Positions 25,331-33,904 of a stretch of DNA of 64,000 bases are shown here, one piece after another. The translations under genes were made by a program, and so were the position numbers. The stretch covers positions 1 to 64,000 of the forward strand of contig BPGJ01000011.1 in the NCBI GenBank assembly GCA_026002975.1, given 5' to 3'. Each line of letters starts with the position of its first letter. Position 1 is the stretch's first letter. This DNA is from Acidimicrobiia bacterium. Its GTDB lineage: Bacteria > Actinomycetota > Acidimicrobiia > Spongiisociales > ZC4RG35. Under the pieces are notes generated by a model that saw only the letters and a program-made list of their open reading frames with translations, ran no database searches and was not told where the DNA came from.

Positions 25331-26148
25331 AGGTCCATGTTCCAGGGCATCGTCGCCGGGTTGTACTGGATGATGAGGTACACCACCGCGGCGATGAAGA
25401 AAACCCAACCGAATATCTCCCCCGCCGTGCTGTGGGGAGCGGGCCGCATGAACGTCCTGGTCTTGTGGGCTCCGTAGCCCCGGATGTCCAGGGCCATGGC
25501 CTGGGTCTGGCCGTTGCGGAGGCCCAACACCAACATCGCGAAGGCGAGATGCTTGAGCCTGACCCATTTGCGCACCAGCCAGTTGGTGTCCTGACCCAGA
25601 TCGCGGATCCGCTGGGTCACGGAGATCTCCCGCCCGAGCTGGATGAAGCTGGGAAACAGGACCAGCCCCAGCACCGGGGCATGGACCAGCCGATAGTCCC
25701 AACCCCGTTTCGAGAGGTTCTGGACCAGATCGGACGGATGGGTGGTGAACGCGAAGGTCAATCCGGAAGCCCCGATGGCCAAGAACCTCAAGGCGAGCAG
25801 CGCGCCGAACCCGATGGCCGCCCAGGTGAGATCCTTGATGGGGGTCCGCAGAGCGACCGTATCGGAACCCACCGTCGCCTGCCCTCCATAGAAGAAGGGG
25901 AACACGACGAACAGGATGGCGACGAACGGGATGATCACCTTGCCGAACATCCAGTAGTTACGCGCCGGAACACCGGTGAAGAAGAGGGCGACGATCAGGG
26001 TGAATAGGAAGAGCCCGATACCCACGTAGAGGTTGGTGTTGAACAACGCCGCGAAGGACACACCCATCACGTAGAGCAGCTTCGAGAAAGGCGTCATCCG
26101 GTGGAAGGGCGAAGACCCTTCCTTATATGACAGCTCGAGGTTGATCAC
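25327..26148 (-). CDS. ecfT: ECF transporter transmembrane component EcfT
   Basis: Energy-coupling-factor membrane scaffold of 273 residues with about five to six hydrophobic helices (for example GIGLFLFTLIVALFF and GEIFGWVFFIAAVVYLI). Its coupling motif is AMALDIRGYGAHKTRT, the Arg-Gly pattern of EcfT that docks onto the ATPases. The GTG start overlaps the ATPase gene by 26 bases, with GGAGA just upstream. Together with the double ATPase and the 28-kb membrane protein it forms a complete vitamin or metal importer. Confidence 0.9.
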   Translation of the reverse strand: MINLELSYKEGSSPFHRMTPFSKLLYVMGVSFAALFNTNLYVGIGLFLFTLIVALFFTGVPARNYWMFGKVIIPFVAILFVVFPFFYGGQATVGSDTVALRTPIKDLTWAAIGFGALLALRFLAIGASGLTFAFTTHPSDLVQNLSKRGWDYRLVHAPVLGLVLFPSFIQLGREISVTQRIRDLGQDTNWLVRKWVRLKHLAFAMLVLGLRNGQTQAMALDIRGYGAHKTRTFMRPAPHSTAGEIFGWVFFIAAVVYLIIQYNPATMPWNMDL

Positions 26149-27886
26149 CTGCGATCTCCTTCACACGTTCTACGAATCGGGGAATCACCAGGGTCGGCTC
26201 GCCCAGGATATGCAGCCCCATCTCGTAAACCGGGGGGGCCTTGAGTTTCGCCCGGGTGAGCACGTCGGGGGAGGCGAACAGCTCCAACGGGACGCCTTCG
26301 AACAGGATCTCCCCATCGCACAGCACGCAGCAGCGGTCGGCGTACTCCGCCACGAGCCGCATGTCGTGGGTGATGAACACCACCGCCGCGCCCTTGGCAG
26401 CCAGACCCTCGAGCATCTCCATCAGGTTCCTCGCCTGGTAGAAGTCCTGACCGAAGGTCGGTTCGTCGAGCACCACCACGTCCGGCTCGGCCACCACCAT
26501 GCAGGCGACCGAGAGGCGTCGTTTTTGGCCATGACTCAGAACGTAGGGGCTGAGTTCCCGCTGGTCCAGGAGCTGAAACCGTTCGAGGTATTCGTCCACC
26601 CTCTGGCCGATCTCCTCTTCTTCGAGTCCGAGGAGCTTGAGCCCATGAGCGATCTCTTCCTCCACGGTGTTCCGGATGAACTGCTTCTCGGGAACCTGGA
26701 AGATGTAGGCCACCCGTTTGACCAGATGGGCGAACTCGTATTCGGTGGTCGGCTTGCCCTCCACCAACACCCGGCCCGAGTCGGGACGGAGGATCCCGTT
26801 GAACATGGAGGCGAGGGTGGATTTGCCCGAACCGTTCTGCCCGACGATGGCCAGGAGCTCTCCCCTGCGGGCCTGCAACGACACGCCCTTCAGGACTCGA
26901 TGCTCTCCGTAGGAGAACCACACGTCCTCGACCTGGATGGCCGGGTCGGACCCGACCTCGGGCACGAAGTCGGGCACCCCGGGCGACCGTGAAGGCTCCG
27001 GCTCCCCGACCATGGGAGCGAGATCCTCCACCAGCTCGGCCACACTCAGCGGCACCCGGGGAAGCTCGACGCCCTGCCGGGCCAGCTCGAGGCCGGCCTC
27101 GGTCGCCTGGGGGATCCACAAGCCGAGGTCGTCCCGGACGTGGAGTCCTCGCTCTGCCATGAACTCCCGGGGATGGAACGGACCCCTCACCTGCTTGTCC
27201 TCGACCAGAACCACCTGGTCGACCCGATCGAACACCTCGTCGACCTCGTGTTCGACCACCATGAGGGTGAGGTCGACCAGCTCCCTGATCCGGTCCACGG
27301 TCTCCAGCACCTCCTCGGTGCCGGCCGGATCGAGGTTCGAGGTGGGCTCGTCGAGGATCAGGACCCGGGGTTCCAGGGCGAGCAGCGAAGCCAACGCGAC
27401 CCGTTGCTTCTCGCCTCCGGACAGCTTCAGAGTGGACCGCTCACGGAAGCCCCTCAAGCCGACCAGGTCTAGAGCCCGGTCGATCCGCCGGTGGATCTCG
27501 GCGGTCGGGAAGAGGTAGTTCTCGAGCGCGAACCCCACCTCCTCCTCCACGGTCAGGGTCACTATCTGATCCTCCGGGTTCTGGAAGAGCATGTTGACCA
27601 GCCGGAAGCGCTCCCCTCGGGTCAGCTCCCTCCGGTTGACCAGCCCTCTCTCGGGATGGTCTATCAGGATTCGACCCGAGTTCTTGCCACCGAAGTAGTC
27701 GGGGTAGATCCCGACCAGATTGAGGGCGAGGGTGCTCTTGCCGGAACCGCTCCGGCCCAGGATGAGGGTGAAGCTCCCCTTTTCGATCTCGAGGTTCACG
27801 TTGTCGAGGGCCAGGACCCCAGGGCGGCCCGCCTGTCCCCGGAACCAGTAGCTGTAATCCTCGACGACCAGGACCGGGGAGCTCAT
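26123..27886 (-). CDS. ECF transporter ATP-binding protein with two fused ATPase domains
   Basis: A 587-residue protein with two ATPases in one chain. Domain 1 has Walker A LILGRSGSGKST, signature LKLSGGEKQRVAL and Walker B VLILDEPTSNLD. Domain 2 has Walker A IVGQNGSGKST, signature VLSHGQKRRLSVA (a degenerate LSGGQ) and Walker B VVVLDEPTFGQD. FQNPEDQIVTLTVEEEVGFAL is the Q-loop characteristic of ECF ATPases, split here by its halves. Start ATG 27886; the open frame upstream runs into the palindrome. EcfA1/A2 fusions are known in actinobacteria. The link to the S-component gene is interrupted by a strong hairpin. Confidence 0.92.
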   Translation of the reverse strand: MSSPVLVVEDYSYWFRGQAGRPGVLALDNVNLEIEKGSFTLILGRSGSGKSTLALNLVGIYPDYFGGKNSGRILIDHPERGLVNRRELTRGERFRLVNMLFQNPEDQIVTLTVEEEVGFALENYLFPTAEIHRRIDRALDLVGLRGFRERSTLKLSGGEKQRVALASLLALEPRVLILDEPTSNLDPAGTEEVLETVDRIRELVDLTLMVVEHEVDEVFDRVDQVVLVEDKQVRGPFHPREFMAERGLHVRDDLGLWIPQATEAGLELARQGVELPRVPLSVAELVEDLAPMVGEPEPSRSPGVPDFVPEVGSDPAIQVEDVWFSYGEHRVLKGVSLQARRGELLAIVGQNGSGKSTLASMFNGILRPDSGRVLVEGKPTTEYEFAHLVKRVAYIFQVPEKQFIRNTVEEEIAHGLKLLGLEEEEIGQRVDEYLERFQLLDQRELSPYVLSHGQKRRLSVACMVVAEPDVVVLDEPTFGQDFYQARNLMEMLEGLAAKGAAVVFITHDMRLVAEYADRCCVLCDGEILFEGVPLELFASPDVLTRAKLKAPPVYEMGLHILGEPTLVIPRFVERVKEIAGDQPRAVI

Positions 27887-27898
27887 GTTGCAGGGAAA

Positions 27899-27928
27899 AC
27901 GGGTGGGGTGCGATCGCACCCCACCCGT
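27899..27928 (-). terminator. 30-base perfect palindrome between S-component and EcfA genes
   Basis: A perfect inverted repeat of 30 bases, with arms ACGGGTGGGGTGCG and CGCACCCCACCCGT around a central AT. On the minus strand it is followed by TTTTCCC and then, 12 bases later, by the EcfA start. This looks like an intrinsic terminator or attenuator inside the operon, letting the S component be made in excess of the ATPase. A protein-binding role is also possible. Confidence 0.6.
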
Positions 27929-27941
27929 GCTCGATTTCCGA

Positions 27942-28586
27942 TCATGCGTACGACTGTTGCGGTCCGGTCAGCGCAGGTGGTTCCTCCACCGTGGGGACTC
28001 CGGCCCGTTCCAGGCCGCGACCCAGGTACCAGGCGAGCGGACCCCAGATGAGACCACCGATGAAGCCGATGATGATGGACACGGTGCCCCAGAACGCCCC
28101 TTCGGCCAGCTGCATACCGCCCTGACCGATGAAGGCTGCGACCTGGTTCATCGCGGCTGTCACCGCCAAGGAGAGGGCGAACAGCATCCGGCCACCCTTC
28201 CACCTCATCAGCGAGAACACGGCCATCCCGAACACCGCCGGGAATATGCCGTAGAACAGGAGCAGCGGGCCATCCGGGTCCCCGAAGAACCACCTGACCA
28301 GGGCAGTGACGATCGCCGCCAAGAGGATCACGCTCGACCTCTTCCTGAGGTACGCCCCTGCCCAGTACAGGATCCAGGTGGTCCCGTTGTAGAAGGCGTA
28401 CAGGGCGAAACCGGCGGCGCCACCCGCCCAGATGGTGCGTTCGAGGAACCCGAGAGCACCGACGATCTCGATGGCCGCTTCGATGACGCCCAGCAAGACC
28501 GCCACCACGATGTCCATCGTGTTGAGCCGAAGGTCCTCGGCGAGCTGGTAGCCACCGGAGCCGGCTGTTCTTTCCGCGGTTGCCAA
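27942..28586 (-). CDS. ECF transporter S component (substrate-specific membrane protein)
   Basis: A 214-residue integral membrane protein with about six hydrophobic helices (IVVAVLLGVIEAAIEIVGAL, IFPAVFGMAVFSLM, FWGTVSIIIGFIGGLIWG among them). It lies immediately upstream of fused ECF ATPases and EcfT, the position and size of an S component. The start is TTG 28586 (MATAERTAGSGG), with GGGAGGAGGA just before. I cannot assign the vitamin or metal: the sequence has no motif I recognise, and no TPP, FMN or cobalamin riboswitch was found in the 200-base leader. ThiW/YkoE-like or CbiM-like folds are possible. Confidence 0.8.
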   Translation of the reverse strand: MATAERTAGSGGYQLAEDLRLNTMDIVVAVLLGVIEAAIEIVGALGFLERTIWAGGAAGFALYAFYNGTTWILYWAGAYLRKRSSVILLAAIVTALVRWFFGDPDGPLLLFYGIFPAVFGMAVFSLMRWKGGRMLFALSLAVTAAMNQVAAFIGQGGMQLAEGAFWGTVSIIIGFIGGLIWGPLAWYLGRGLERAGVPTVEEPPALTGPQQSYA

Positions 28587-28704
28587 TTTCCTCCTCCTCC
28601 CTAGACGAACGGTGTCGAGTAGCGGCCCTCAGGCCGCACGGTCAGCCTCCGGTCATGGAACCGACCTCCTTCTCGTCCTGGTTCGCACCCCTGGGTCTTG
28701 GCAA

Positions 28705-28739
28705 CCTAGGTCATACATTGTGTCGTAATGCATCCTAGG
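28705..28739. promoter_or_regulatory. Large imperfect palindrome, putative operator
   Basis: In the divergent gap between the ECF operon and an alpha/beta hydrolase, CCTAGG occurs at both ends (28705-28710, 28734-28739). Inside it lie arms ATACATT and AATGCAT (six of seven pairs) separated by seven bases. The AT-rich core is unlike the surrounding GC-rich DNA. The form suits a dimeric TetR- or GntR-type repressor. It lies about 120 bases before the S-component start and 50 before the hydrolase start. Confidence 0.5.
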
Positions 28740-28790
28740 CTTGGGCCTTCCTCCCGTGCCAAGGAAAACGGTTGCCTTTCGCGAATAGGG

Positions 28791-29554
28791 ATGGGGTTCG
28801 TGTCCACTTCGACGGCCGAAGGGTCCGGCCCTCCGGTCCTCCTCCTCGCCGGCCTGAGCGGCGTCGGTTCCGCCTGGCGGCCCGTCGTCCCACTCCTCTC
28901 CTCGCAGCTTCCAGGTGATACGTGCCCGACCACCGCGGATGCGGCAGGTCGGACCGGCCGGCCGACGGATACACGATCTTCGATCATGCCCAGGACATGG
29001 TCTCGGTGATCGATCATCTGGGCCTGGAGCGGGTCGCGGTAGTCGGATCGTCGACTGGTGGCGCCATCGCCCAGACGATGGCCCTCGACTACCCGGAACG
29101 GATCGACCGTCTGGTCTTGGCGTCCTCGTGGGCCCGCCCCGACCCGTTCTTCGTCTGGCAGTTCGATCTCCGCAAGAGGGTGCTCGACGAACTCGGCCCC
29201 GAGCAGTACACGCGCCTATCGGCTCTGTTCCTGTTCTCGCCCCGCTACCTGGCGCAGAACCACAGGGCCGTCGACGAGTGGTGCTCCCGAGCCGCAACCG
29301 TCGACCGGCGAATCCTGGCCCGGCGCATCGACATGATCCTCGCCTTCGACGAATCCGCTCGACTCGGACGGATCACCTGCCCCACCCTGATCACCGTCGG
29401 AGAAGAGGACTTCTGCACTCCGCCCCACATGTCGGAGGAACTGGCCCGGGCCATCCCGGGAGCCGAGCTGCGGCTCCTTCCCGGCGGCCACCTCGTGTAC
29501 ATGGAACGACCCGAAGGGTTCGCCCAGCTCGTTTCAGGCTTCCTGACCTCCTGA
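28791..29554 (+). CDS. Alpha/beta hydrolase (frameshifted)
   Basis: Serine hydrolase of about 254 residues. GPPVLLLAGLSGVGSAW supplies the oxyanion strand, then VPDHRGCGRSD, the nucleophile elbow VVGSSTGGAIAQ, the acid region ITVGEEDFCTPP and the histidine PGGHLVYMERP. The frame breaks at about 28910-28922 (PLLSSQL continues in another frame as VPDHRGCGRSD), consistent with one missing base. The first codons may also be out of frame: another frame reads VRVHFDGR just before EGSGPP, so a second indel near 28815 is possible. ATG 28791 is a tentative start; ATG 28728 lies within the palindrome. The end overlaps the convergent hydroxylase gene by 21 bases. Confidence 0.78.
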
Positions 29555-31795
29555 GGCCCTCTGCAGTGCCTCCCACACCACAGCGGGGCGCAGAGGCATG
29601 TCCAGATGCTCCACCCCGTATGGCCAGAGAGCGTCGAGCACCGCGTTGACCACCGCGGGAGGAGCCCCGATGCATCCCCCCTCTCCGGCTCCCTTGGCTC
29701 CCAACGGGTTCGAGGGGGCAGGGGTCTCCAGCCGGGCGGTCCTGAAGAACGGAAGATCGGTCGAATGGGGCAAGGCGTAGTCCATCAGGGTGGCGGTGCG
29801 GAGCTGGCCCTGGTCGTCGTACTGGACCTGTTCGAACAGGGCCTGGCCGATCCCCTGGGCTAGGGACCCGTGGGTCTGACCCTCCACGATCATCGGATTG
29901 ATCACGGTTCCGCAATCGTCGACCGCCACCATGTCGAGGAGCCGCACCTCTCCGGTGTCGAGTTCGACCTCGACCACCGCTGCATGAACACCGTAGGGAA
30001 ACGTCTGCGCGCCGGGCGAGTAGAACTCCTCCTCCCAGGTCTCCAGGCCTTCCGCCTTCGCCCTCGCGATCACCTCTTCCAGATCGACCCCGGCCGATGG
30101 AACCCCGGCGACCACGAACCTCCCATCCGACAGCTCCAGGTCGGAGGGAGAGGCCTCCAACATGGCGGCTGCGACCTCGCGGAGCCGGTCACGGAGCCGC
30201 GTCGAGACCCTGAGGATGGCCGATCCACCGATCTGCGCCGAACGGCTGGCCATCGAGCCCCACCCCCGGGGTACCACCCGGGTGTCGCCTTCGATCACCT
30301 CGACCCGGTCGATCGGAACCGAGAACACCTCCGCGGCGACCTGGGCGAAAGCCGTCTCGTGACCTTGACCGTTGGACACCGCTCCGCTGAAGACCCGGAC
30401 CGTGCCGTCCTCGTCGATCTGCACCCGGGCGTACTCGCCGGATTCGGGCGGACCACCGGCCCTCTCCACGAATGCACCGAGCCCGATGCCGATCGGGTTA
30501 CCGCCCTCTTCCCTCCTTCGACGCTGCTCGGAACGCCATCTGTCCAGGTCGATGAGCCGCACCGCGGCGTCGACCGCCTTCCGATAGTCACCACTGTCGT
30601 ATCTGGCTCCGACGATGGTGGTGAGGGGCAGTCGGTGGGTATCGATCAGGTTCTTCCGCCGCACATCGATCGGATCCAGGCCGCACGCCCTCGCGAACCG
30701 GTCCACCGCACGCTCCATCGCGTAGGCCGCCTCGGGCCGTCCCGCTCCCCGGTAGGGGGCAGTGGGAGCCGTGTTGGTGAGCACGGTCTGGATGTCGACC
30801 CGCAGCTCCGGGACGTCGTACATCTCCTGGGACACCAGACGGGTGTAGCGGGGCACCTGAGCTCCCGTATGGGGATATGCGCCGGTGGAGGCCAGGATGC
30901 TGATCCACACCCGTCTGATCCGGCCATCCCGGTCACCGGCGATCCGCACCGTGTGGACCATGTCCCGGCCATGGGTGCCGCACACCATCGATTCCCGTCG
31001 GGTCTGCAGCCACCGAACCGGCCTGCCCAGACGGTGAGCGGCCAGGGCCACGACCGCGTACTCGGGGAAGAAGCGGCCCTTCATGCCGAAGCCGCCACCC
31101 ACGTCGGGGACTACCACCTCGACGGGGAAGGGAAGGATCCGGCTCAGAGCATCCCGGAGCCGGTGGGCTGCCTGATGCGTCACATAGAGGGTCACCCCTT
31201 CGCCCTCCGGAACGCCCAGAGCGGCGAGCGGCTCGATGGGCACCGGGGCGAGACGCTGGTTCCGGACGGTGAGGGTGACGTCGACTTCGAACTCCCACGG
31301 CTGGTCGGGGTCGAAGTTCCCGACCGAAGATCTCTCCACCACGTTGGAACCGAACTCGGTATGGATGGGCTCGCCCGACGCGGCCTGGTCGGGTTCGACC
31401 AGAGGGGGAAGGGGGTCGATATCGGGCCACACCAACTCGGCGGCGTCGAAGGCTGCCTGTTCGGTCTCTCCGATCACCACCGCGACCGGCTCACCGACGT
31501 GGCGAACCCGGTCGCCTGCCAGCAAGGGCCGGGGCACCGGCGGCAAGTCGGTTCCGTCTACGGGAAGGGGGACCAGGGGTACGTCTTCGGCGGTGAGGAC
31601 GGCCACCACTCCGGGAGCCTCCCGGGCGGCGTCCACGTCGACCGATGTCACCGAGCCGTGAGCCACGTCGGACCGCACGAAGCGGGCGTGGAGCAACCCC
31701 TCCGGGTGGATGTCACCTACATACCGGCCCCGCCCGGTGACCAACCTCTCGTCCTCTTTCCGGACGACCGACCTTCCCAGGATCCTCTGGTTCAT
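29534..31795 (-). CDS. Molybdenum hydroxylase large subunit (xanthine dehydrogenase/aldehyde oxidase family)
   Basis: A 753-residue molybdopterin-binding subunit. It begins MNQRILGRSVVRKEDERLVT. Cofactor and active-site marks are VPDVGGGFGMKGR, TAPYRGAGRPEAAYAMERAVD, SNGQGHETAFAQVAAE and the C-terminal GAKGAGEGGCIGAPP, holding the catalytic glutamate. The active-site loop is the PYRGAGR form, not the AYxCSFR loop of form I CO dehydrogenase, so a heterocycle, purine or aldehyde substrate is likely. ATG 31795 overlaps the tctB stop (ATGA). The FAD and iron-sulfur subunits that normally accompany it are not in the window. It is convergent with, and overlaps by 21 bases, the alpha/beta hydrolase. 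Confidence 0.9.
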   Translation of the reverse strand: MNQRILGRSVVRKEDERLVTGRGRYVGDIHPEGLLHARFVRSDVAHGSVTSVDVDAAREAPGVVAVLTAEDVPLVPLPVDGTDLPPVPRPLLAGDRVRHVGEPVAVVIGETEQAAFDAAELVWPDIDPLPPLVEPDQAASGEPIHTEFGSNVVERSSVGNFDPDQPWEFEVDVTLTVRNQRLAPVPIEPLAALGVPEGEGVTLYVTHQAAHRLRDALSRILPFPVEVVVPDVGGGFGMKGRFFPEYAVVALAAHRLGRPVRWLQTRRESMVCGTHGRDMVHTVRIAGDRDGRIRRVWISILASTGAYPHTGAQVPRYTRLVSQEMYDVPELRVDIQTVLTNTAPTAPYRGAGRPEAAYAMERAVDRFARACGLDPIDVRRKNLIDTHRLPLTTIVGARYDSGDYRKAVDAAVRLIDLDRWRSEQRRRREEGGNPIGIGLGAFVERAGGPPESGEYARVQIDEDGTVRVFSGAVSNGQGHETAFAQVAAEVFSVPIDRVEVIEGDTRVVPRGWGSMASRSAQIGGSAILRVSTRLRDRLREVAAAMLEASPSDLELSDGRFVVAGVPSAGVDLEEVIARAKAEGLETWEEEFYSPGAQTFPYGVHAAVVEVELDTGEVRLLDMVAVDDCGTVINPMIVEGQTHGSLAQGIGQALFEQVQYDDQGQLRTATLMDYALPHSTDLPFFRTARLETPAPSNPLGAKGAGEGGCIGAPPAVVNAVLDALWPYGVEHLDMPLRPAVVWEALQRASGGQEA

Positions 31796-32274
31796 CGGCC
31801 CAAACCCAGAGCTTCCAACCAGGTACCGGTCGGCCAGGGGACGTAGAACACCTCCCCGAACACCACGTAGAAGAAGCCGGCCACCACCGCCGCCACCCCG
31901 AACACGACGACGGCCCTCTGCCAGGTACGCCGGGTGCTCAACATGAACATGGCGCCACCGAACAGGAGGGTGGTGGTGAGCACGAACCCGAGACGGGTGA
32001 ACAGGAAGTAGTAGGCGACCAGACCCGCCATCATCGGCAGAACCAGCCGGGTGGCGTTCTCGCGGGGCATGATCGTCTTCGATCTCGCGTCGACCACCCC
32101 CCGCACGATCAGGGCCAGCGCCATCGCCAAGATCACGATGCTGTTGACCCGGGGAAAGATCCACGCGTTGAACCTCCCTCCCCAGGAGCCGACCAGCCCC
32201 ACGGCTCCGAACAGTCCGATGAAGAGACCACCGAGCAGGTCGGTGTTCACTCGGATCATTCGGCGGTCGTCCAT
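31792..32274 (-). CDS. tctB: Tripartite tricarboxylate transporter small membrane subunit TctB
   Basis: A 160-residue protein with four hydrophobic helices (GGLFIGLFGAVGLVGSWGG, IVILAMALALIVRGVV, LPMMAGLVAYYFLFTRLGFV and AVVVFGVAAVVAGFFYVVFG, each in one helix). This is the TctB fold that pairs with TctA. It begins MDDRRMIRVNTDLL at ATG 32274, with GAGGGG upstream. An uninterrupted open frame joins it to the tctA sequence, but that is caused by indels in tctA; the true tctA stop is the TGA two bases before this ATG. Confidence 0.85.
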   Translation of the reverse strand: MDDRRMIRVNTDLLGGLFIGLFGAVGLVGSWGGRFNAWIFPRVNSIVILAMALALIVRGVVDARSKTIMPRENATRLVLPMMAGLVAYYFLFTRLGFVLTTTLLFGGAMFMLSTRRTWQRAVVVFGVAAVVAGFFYVVFGEVFYVPWPTGTWLEALGLGR

Positions 32275-32276
32275 GG

Positions 32277-33804
32277 TCACCCCTCGTCGTCCAGAGCCTC
32301 GATGCTGATACCCGCTCCTGCGGGCGATCCTCTTCCCGATCCAGGGCCAGGCTGCCGAGAGCAGCGTCAGGACGATCATCACCATCGTGATCGGGCGAGG
32401 AAGAACACCTGCAGATAGCTCCCCTGGGCCTCGGCCAGCGCCAGGGAGGTGACGAAGGCGGCCTCGACGATCGGCCCGAGGATCAGTCCCAGGACGATCG
32501 GCCCGGCTTTGAAACCCAAGCTTGTCCAAGGCGTAGCCGACCAGGCCGATGATGATCATCATCGCGACGTCCAACACGTTGTTCCTGATGGCGAACGATC
32601 CGATGATGCTGAGGAGCATCACCGCCGGAGCCAGGTAGTGGACCGGGAGCGTGGCCACCCGGGTCAGGTACTTGGACACCATCACCGAGAAGACGAGGAT
32701 CACGAACCCGGCCCAGACCGCCGACCACATGAACGTGTAGACGATGTCGCCGCTGAACTCGAACAGGTCCTGTCCGGGTCTGAGACCGTGGATCAGCAGA
32801 GCGCCGAGGGCGATGGCCGCCGGGGGAGAACCGGGGATTCCCAAGGTGAGGAGCGGGATGAGCGACGCGGTGGCGGCCGAGTTGTTGGCCGATTCGGCGG
32901 CGATCACACCGTCGACCGATCCCTTCCCGAATTCCTCGGGATTCTTGCTCCAGCGGATCGCCTCGTTGTAGGAGACCAACGACGCGATCGGTCCCCCCGC
33001 CGCTGGGAGGATCCCGACGAACACCCCGATCAGGGTGGAGCGGAGCAGGACGAGGGGCCGGAGAACGACCCGTTCCAGCACCTCCCTCAGCACACCCCGG
33101 TGTTCCTCGTATTCGGCGATCTGCACCTTCCCTCGGATCTCCTCCACCATCTTGAGGGCTTGAGGAACGGCGAACAGGCCGACCAGGGCCACCACCACGT
33201 TGACGCCGGCCTGCAGGCCTGGGTTACCGAAGGTGAACCGGGTGACGGCTCCCGCCGGGGCGATGCCGATCGTGCTGACCAGCATGCCCAACGCGCCGCC
33301 GGCCAGGCCCTTGAACATCGAACCGGTGGAGAGCGAGGCGATCATGGTGAGGCCGAAAATTCCGATCCAGAAGAACTCGGGCGGTCCGAACTTGAGCGAG
33401 AACTCGGCCAGAGGCGGGGAGACGAACAGCAACGCCAGGCCTCCGACCAGGGCGCCCCCGGCTGACGAGACGCCTGAGGCGATCAGGGCGAACTGGCCCT
33501 TTCCCTGCTGGGTCAGCGGGAACCCGTCGAACGTGGTGGCGATCGCCGATGGGGTCCCGGGGGTGTTTATCAAACACGCCGGCACCGAGTCTCCGTAGAG
33601 CGCTCCTTGCATCAGGCCCACTATCGCGACCAGCCCGGTGGTCGGACTCAGAGCGAAAGTGAATGGCACCAACAAGGCGACGGCCATGGTGGCTGTCAGC
33701 CCGGGGAGCGCTCCGACGATCGCTCCTACGAAACTGGAAAGAACCAGCGTGAAGATCAGATGGGGCTGGAGGCTCCCCAGCAGCCCGTCCAGAAACGCTT
33801 CCAA
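32277..33804 (-). CDS. tctA: Tripartite tricarboxylate transporter large membrane subunit TctA (multiple frameshifts)
   Basis: Large channel subunit, about 509 residues, TTG start (MEAFLDGLLGSLQP) with GAGGAGG before it. Family marks are GALPGLTATMAVALLVP, GALYGDSVPACLINTPG, VGILPAAGGPIASLVSYNEA and GIPGSPPAAIALGALLIHGL. Downstream of YALDKLGF the frame slips: bases 32400-32520 read in the other frame give KAGPIVLGLILGPIVEAAFV and then LALAEAQGSYLQVFFLAR, which is the expected TctA sequence. The frame then returns, and near 32320 slips again so that the C terminus AGISIEALDDEG ends at TGA 32279-32277. At least three single-base indels are needed. Confidence 0.87.
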
Positions 33805-33826
33805 CCTTCCTCCTCTGATTCGGGAC

Positions 33827-33862
33827 CGAGGGTGCCGGTAGAGAAACCTACCGGCACCCTCG
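33827..33862 (-). terminator. 15-bp hairpin between tctC and tctA
   Basis: CGAGGGTGCCGGTAG (33827-33841) pairs perfectly with CTACCGGCACCCTCG (33848-33862) around a six-base loop. No T run follows in the minus direction. It sits between the binding-protein gene and the membrane-subunit genes, the usual place for a hairpin that protects or partly terminates the message so that the binding protein is made in excess. Confidence 0.6.
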
Positions 33863-33904
33863 TCCCCCTACAGGAACCGCTGCCGTTCTGAGATCGGGAG
33901 GAAC

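Noticed and set aside
28728..28730. ATG 28728 as the start of the alpha/beta hydrolase
   Set aside because: It lies inside the 35-base palindrome and gives an N terminus with no resemblance to the family; ATG 28791 is nearer to the conserved region.
28587..28790. Vitamin riboswitch (TPP, FMN, cobalamin) before the ECF S-component gene
   Set aside because: None of the conserved boxes of those riboswitches could be found on the minus strand; only a palindrome and an ordinary ribosome site are seen.
28916..28918. TGA in the alpha/beta hydrolase as another selenocysteine codon
   Set aside because: The upstream conserved part is in a different frame from this TGA, and the position is not a known redox or nucleophile site; a one-base deletion explains it better.
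29870..31846. A 658-residue plus-strand frame opposite the molybdenum hydroxylase
   Set aside because: A shadow of the hydroxylase gene; no conserved motifs, while the minus strand has full cofactor and catalytic signatures.
31792..33804. A genuine TctA-TctB fusion protein
   Set aside because: The middle section is nonsense in the joined frame and correct in another; separate start, ribosome site and stop for the two genes are present.
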